A stretch of 64,000 bases of DNA from Anthonomus grandis grandis (lineage: Eukaryota > Arthropoda > Insecta > Coleoptera > Curculionidae): assembly GCF_022605725.1 (NCBI RefSeq), contig NC_065557.1, positions 29,957,543 to 30,021,542 of the forward strand, read 5' to 3'. Positions 61,778 through 64,000 of this stretch are shown in pieces. Below the pieces are notes generated by a model. It saw nothing but the letters and a program-made list of their open reading frames with translations. It had not been told where the DNA came from and made no database searches. Position 1 is the stretch's first letter; every line of letters begins with the position of its first letter. The position numbers were made by a program, and so were the translations under genes.

Positions 61778-61779
61778 TT

Positions 61780-62099
61780 CTGTTAAGATTACACTTTAGC
61801 ATAAACACTGTTGAGTAATAAAAACAAACAATCTCGCAATAGGAATACAGAAGGTATTTACGGTTATGGTTAGACAGTTTAGTAAATTCAACAAATTCCT
61901 ACTTTAAAATGTCATTATTATAAGTATTATGTAAATAAAATGCCCCTTCAGATGACAAAACTATCCAAGGAATTTAAAATTTGTTGTTTCTTTGGTTTCT
62001 TCCCTTCGCTTTCAATTTTGATCTTATAGCATTACCAAGATTTGAGAGTATTTGAGAATTGATCATTCTTATGAAATTGAGAATTGGGCAATCCGAACT
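61780..62099. other. Region upstream of the ASK1 start codon, nothing definite
   Basis: Probable 5' UTR intron or proximal promoter sequence of ASK1; AT-rich with no recognisable motif I would defend. Confidence 0.4.
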
Positions 62100-62245
62100 A
62101 AAACTGACACATGCTCTCTCTAATGCCTGATTTACAGCTCGCCGCGATCGTCGCTTAACCTCCGAGATGTGCGAAATAAGCGAGGGCGTTTGTACACCAC
62201 CGCCGCGCCGTCACCGAGAACAAGATGACATGAAGGCACTGAACT
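62100..62245 (-). promoter_or_regulatory. Candidate ASK1 promoter / noncoding first exon (CG-rich)
   Basis: CTCGCCGCGATCGTCGC and CACCGCCGCGCCGTCACC make this the most CpG-rich patch nearby, about 350-450 bp upstream of the ASK1 ATG. A minus-strand GAG/gttaag near 62154-62160 could be a donor pairing with the cttaacag before the ATG. This is inference from base composition only; no TATA box or initiator is claimed. Confidence 0.4.
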
Positions 62246-62480
62246 AGAGATATACACACAACCAAACTATAGTGCGAAAGCGCACACTTAAGCGGTCTAC
62301 ACACGTCACGATTTATCGTACTGCGTATTGAACTGGAAATCGTGAAAGATATCGTATAAAGCCGCAGTATATTGGTTCTTTTTACACCCAGTCCAATATA
62401 TGAAACGATTGCAGTAGAGCATACCACAGTACTGTGGGCCGTTAACTATTCGTGTGCAGAAGTTTTGTGGTGTCGTAGTC

Positions 62481-62797
62481 ATGTCATTAAAAGTATCAAA
62501 AAGAAAAGCTGCTGCCATAGTTGTTATATTATTAATCGACGAAAAAAAATTGGAAAAATAAGAAAGAAAGAAAAAGTGGTGTATGGATTGGTACTTGCAT
62601 CGGAAATAGTAACTCAAACATAATCTTCTTAAAAGAACTTGAGAAAAAGAGCCTGTTGTTATAGGGCTTAGTAAGAGATAAACTTACTATCTAAAATACC
62701 ATTATGGGAACCGCAATAACGCCCGAAGAAAAGTTAATGGCAACTTTAAGATATTTGGCAGTAGAAACTTCATATGAAGACTTCAAATTTAAAGTGG
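62481..62797 (+). pseudogene. PIF/Harbinger transposase fragment
   Basis: Reads MSLKVSKRKAAAIVVILLID, WCMDWYLHRK, NIIFLKELEKK, then NTIMGTAITPEEKLMATLRY continuing LAVETSYEDFKFKVG, followed by a GT donor (GTGG/gtaaaa). The I.PEEKL..TLRYLA...S...F...G block is typical of Harbinger (HARBI1-like) transposases. The segment between ELEKK and NTIM is shortened and contains stops. The catalytic core is absent. Confidence 0.72.
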
Positions 62798-63689
62798 GTA
62801 AAATATATATTTTTTAAAGTAACGAAAGGTATAAAAAGTAACCAAAAGTGCTATTTATTTATTTGTATTGGTATCAGCGCAACCAGCAAGGTAGAATAAT
62901 GAACTCAGAACCGTTTCTCTACTAAAATCACTGGGTTGTGATATTTGCTGTAAAGGAGTCAGTTATTGATGCAAAGCTCTTTCTAGTTCACAGTTATTAT
63001 ATTCACGGTTTTGTGCCATTTGCCGTACCGGAATCAGTTCTTGAAACATTTTTCTTTACTGGGACAACGTGCAAGCCTTTATTAAAAGGACAGGCCGACT
63101 CAGTGAAGACCGCGCATTGGGAGTGGAGGCGTAGGGGTGGGTGATTCTGGGGTTGATGAAAAGGGACTATTTAGGCCTACTTGTCGTGCTCTAGCGCCCC
63201 CACCCTTATTACTACTACTACTACATCAGTATATCAGGTGCTACTGATACATCATCTAAGCAAGCGTCTTCATCAAAGAGAGTACTCTAGAAACAATAGA
63301 GAAATAATGTTATAATACATTTTATGAAAAAATAAAAATGTTATCTTAGTAGTAAAATTAATTTAAAAAAATATATTGAATGCAAAAAAATCGATGTAAA
63401 CGGGTTCGTCGTTGTAATAAAGCTTTAATCGAATTTCATGCTTACAATTAAACATAATTTGCACTACCTACACGTGTAAAAAGTTGATCTCAATGTCTTA
63501 ACTATTCTGTGTTTTATTAATATATAAAATTGTTCTTGAAATATTCTATAGATTTTACGTACCTTATACTACGTCGATATTAGACTATTGACATATTGAC
63601 TAGACCCATTTATTAAATATTAAACGTTATTGTACGAAGTATTTGTATTGTTTACAGGTGCCGTCAACAGAAGAACAATAGAAGGAAGT
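62798..63689. other. Unassigned sequence with an (ACT)n microsatellite
   Basis: (TAC/ACT)n lies near 63209-63225. The 62938-63144 region is less AT-rich but shows no family match. Confidence 0.4.
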
Positions 63690-64000
63690 AGCTAATGAGT
63701 TTAAATATCTTTAGCAGTTTAACAATTCGGTTCGACAATCCAGAACTGACAAAGAGTCTGGATAGTCTGGAGCACAGGAGAAAGGTGGCTGATCTCTGTT
63801 TATTCTACCGTTATTATCACGATAAGTGCTCCTCTGAGCTGGCAGGCCTGATTCCACCCAGGGCTATTCCGGCAAAAAGACGCGTCTAGCAGTTGCGGCT
63901 CATCAACATCAAGTCCATCTGCCTACCTCAAGGACGTCGCTGTATCGGGACTCATTCATCTGGAGAACATCTTCTTTGTGGAACGGGCTTCCACCTCACA
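63690..64000 (+). mobile_element. LINE ORF2 C-terminal fragment, runs off the window
   Basis: TIRFDNPELTKSLDSLEHRR then KVADLCLFYRYYHDKCSSEL and AGLIPPRA; after a one-base shift near 63880, TRLAVAAHQHQVHLPTSRTS and LYRDSFIWRTSSLWNGLP. The LDSLEHRR.V..L.LFYR..HG.CS.EL..LIP and SF..RTS.LWN.LP blocks are the standard C-terminus of many insect LINE ORF2 proteins. Confidence 0.88.

Noticed and set aside
62155..62617. Overlapping minus-strand frames upstream of ASK1
   Set aside because: No recognisable domain; they oppose the Harbinger remnant and the candidate promoter, so probably chance.

Overview
The window is AT-rich, intron-heavy animal DNA. Gene structure, codon usage and the mobile-element mix (mariner DD41D, Sailor DD82E, hAT, MULE, Harbinger, Jockey/CR1-like LINEs, Penelope-like elements with hammerhead ribozymes) point to an insect, plausibly a beetle. 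The order is an inference.

One host gene runs on the minus strand through almost the whole window: the MAP kinase kinase kinase ASK1 (MAP3K5/MAP3K15 orthologue, Ask1/Pk92B in flies). Eleven coding exons can be read with consensus splice sites and matching phases, from the start codon at 61777 to the glycine-rich loop of the kinase domain in the exon at 1211-1389. The rest of the kinase lies beyond position 1. The exons are clustered: two at 61.5-61.8 kb, five at 38.1-39.4 kb, two at 10.0-10.7 kb, one at 4.0-4.2 kb and one at 1.2-1.4 kb. The long introns between clusters (about 22.1, 27.3 and 5.8 kb) are mostly mobile-element debris.

Intron at 4.2-10.0 kb: a foldback element, a LINE endonuclease remnant and a DD41D mariner with about 480-bp terminal inverted repeats (TIRs). 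Intron at 10.7-38.1 kb: a LINE split by a DD82E Sailor element, a MULE pseudogene, a decayed transposase-like gene with an SDGCCYQNKN motif, a MITE, two LINE copies head to head, and a composite at 28.8-37.3 kb in which a Sailor element carries a nested Penelope-like element and a nested hAT. Intron at 39.4-61.5 kb: a decayed copy of an ASK1 exon, Penelope and LINE remnants, a MITE with 46-bp identical inverted ends, a second DD41D mariner split by a nearly intact two-ORF LINE, and a Penelope-like remnant split by an internally deleted LINE. Beyond the ASK1 start: a CG-rich candidate promoter, a Harbinger remnant and the 3' end of another LINE.

The most unusual structure is in the Penelope-like elements. 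Several copies keep hammerhead-ribozyme motifs (CTGATGA, stem II, GAAA, palindromic CACGTG stem III). In two copies a tRNA-like module with A-box and B-box matches lies about 190-220 bp upstream of the ribozyme. The nested insertions can be peeled apart using target duplications and reading frames, which gives a relative chronology.
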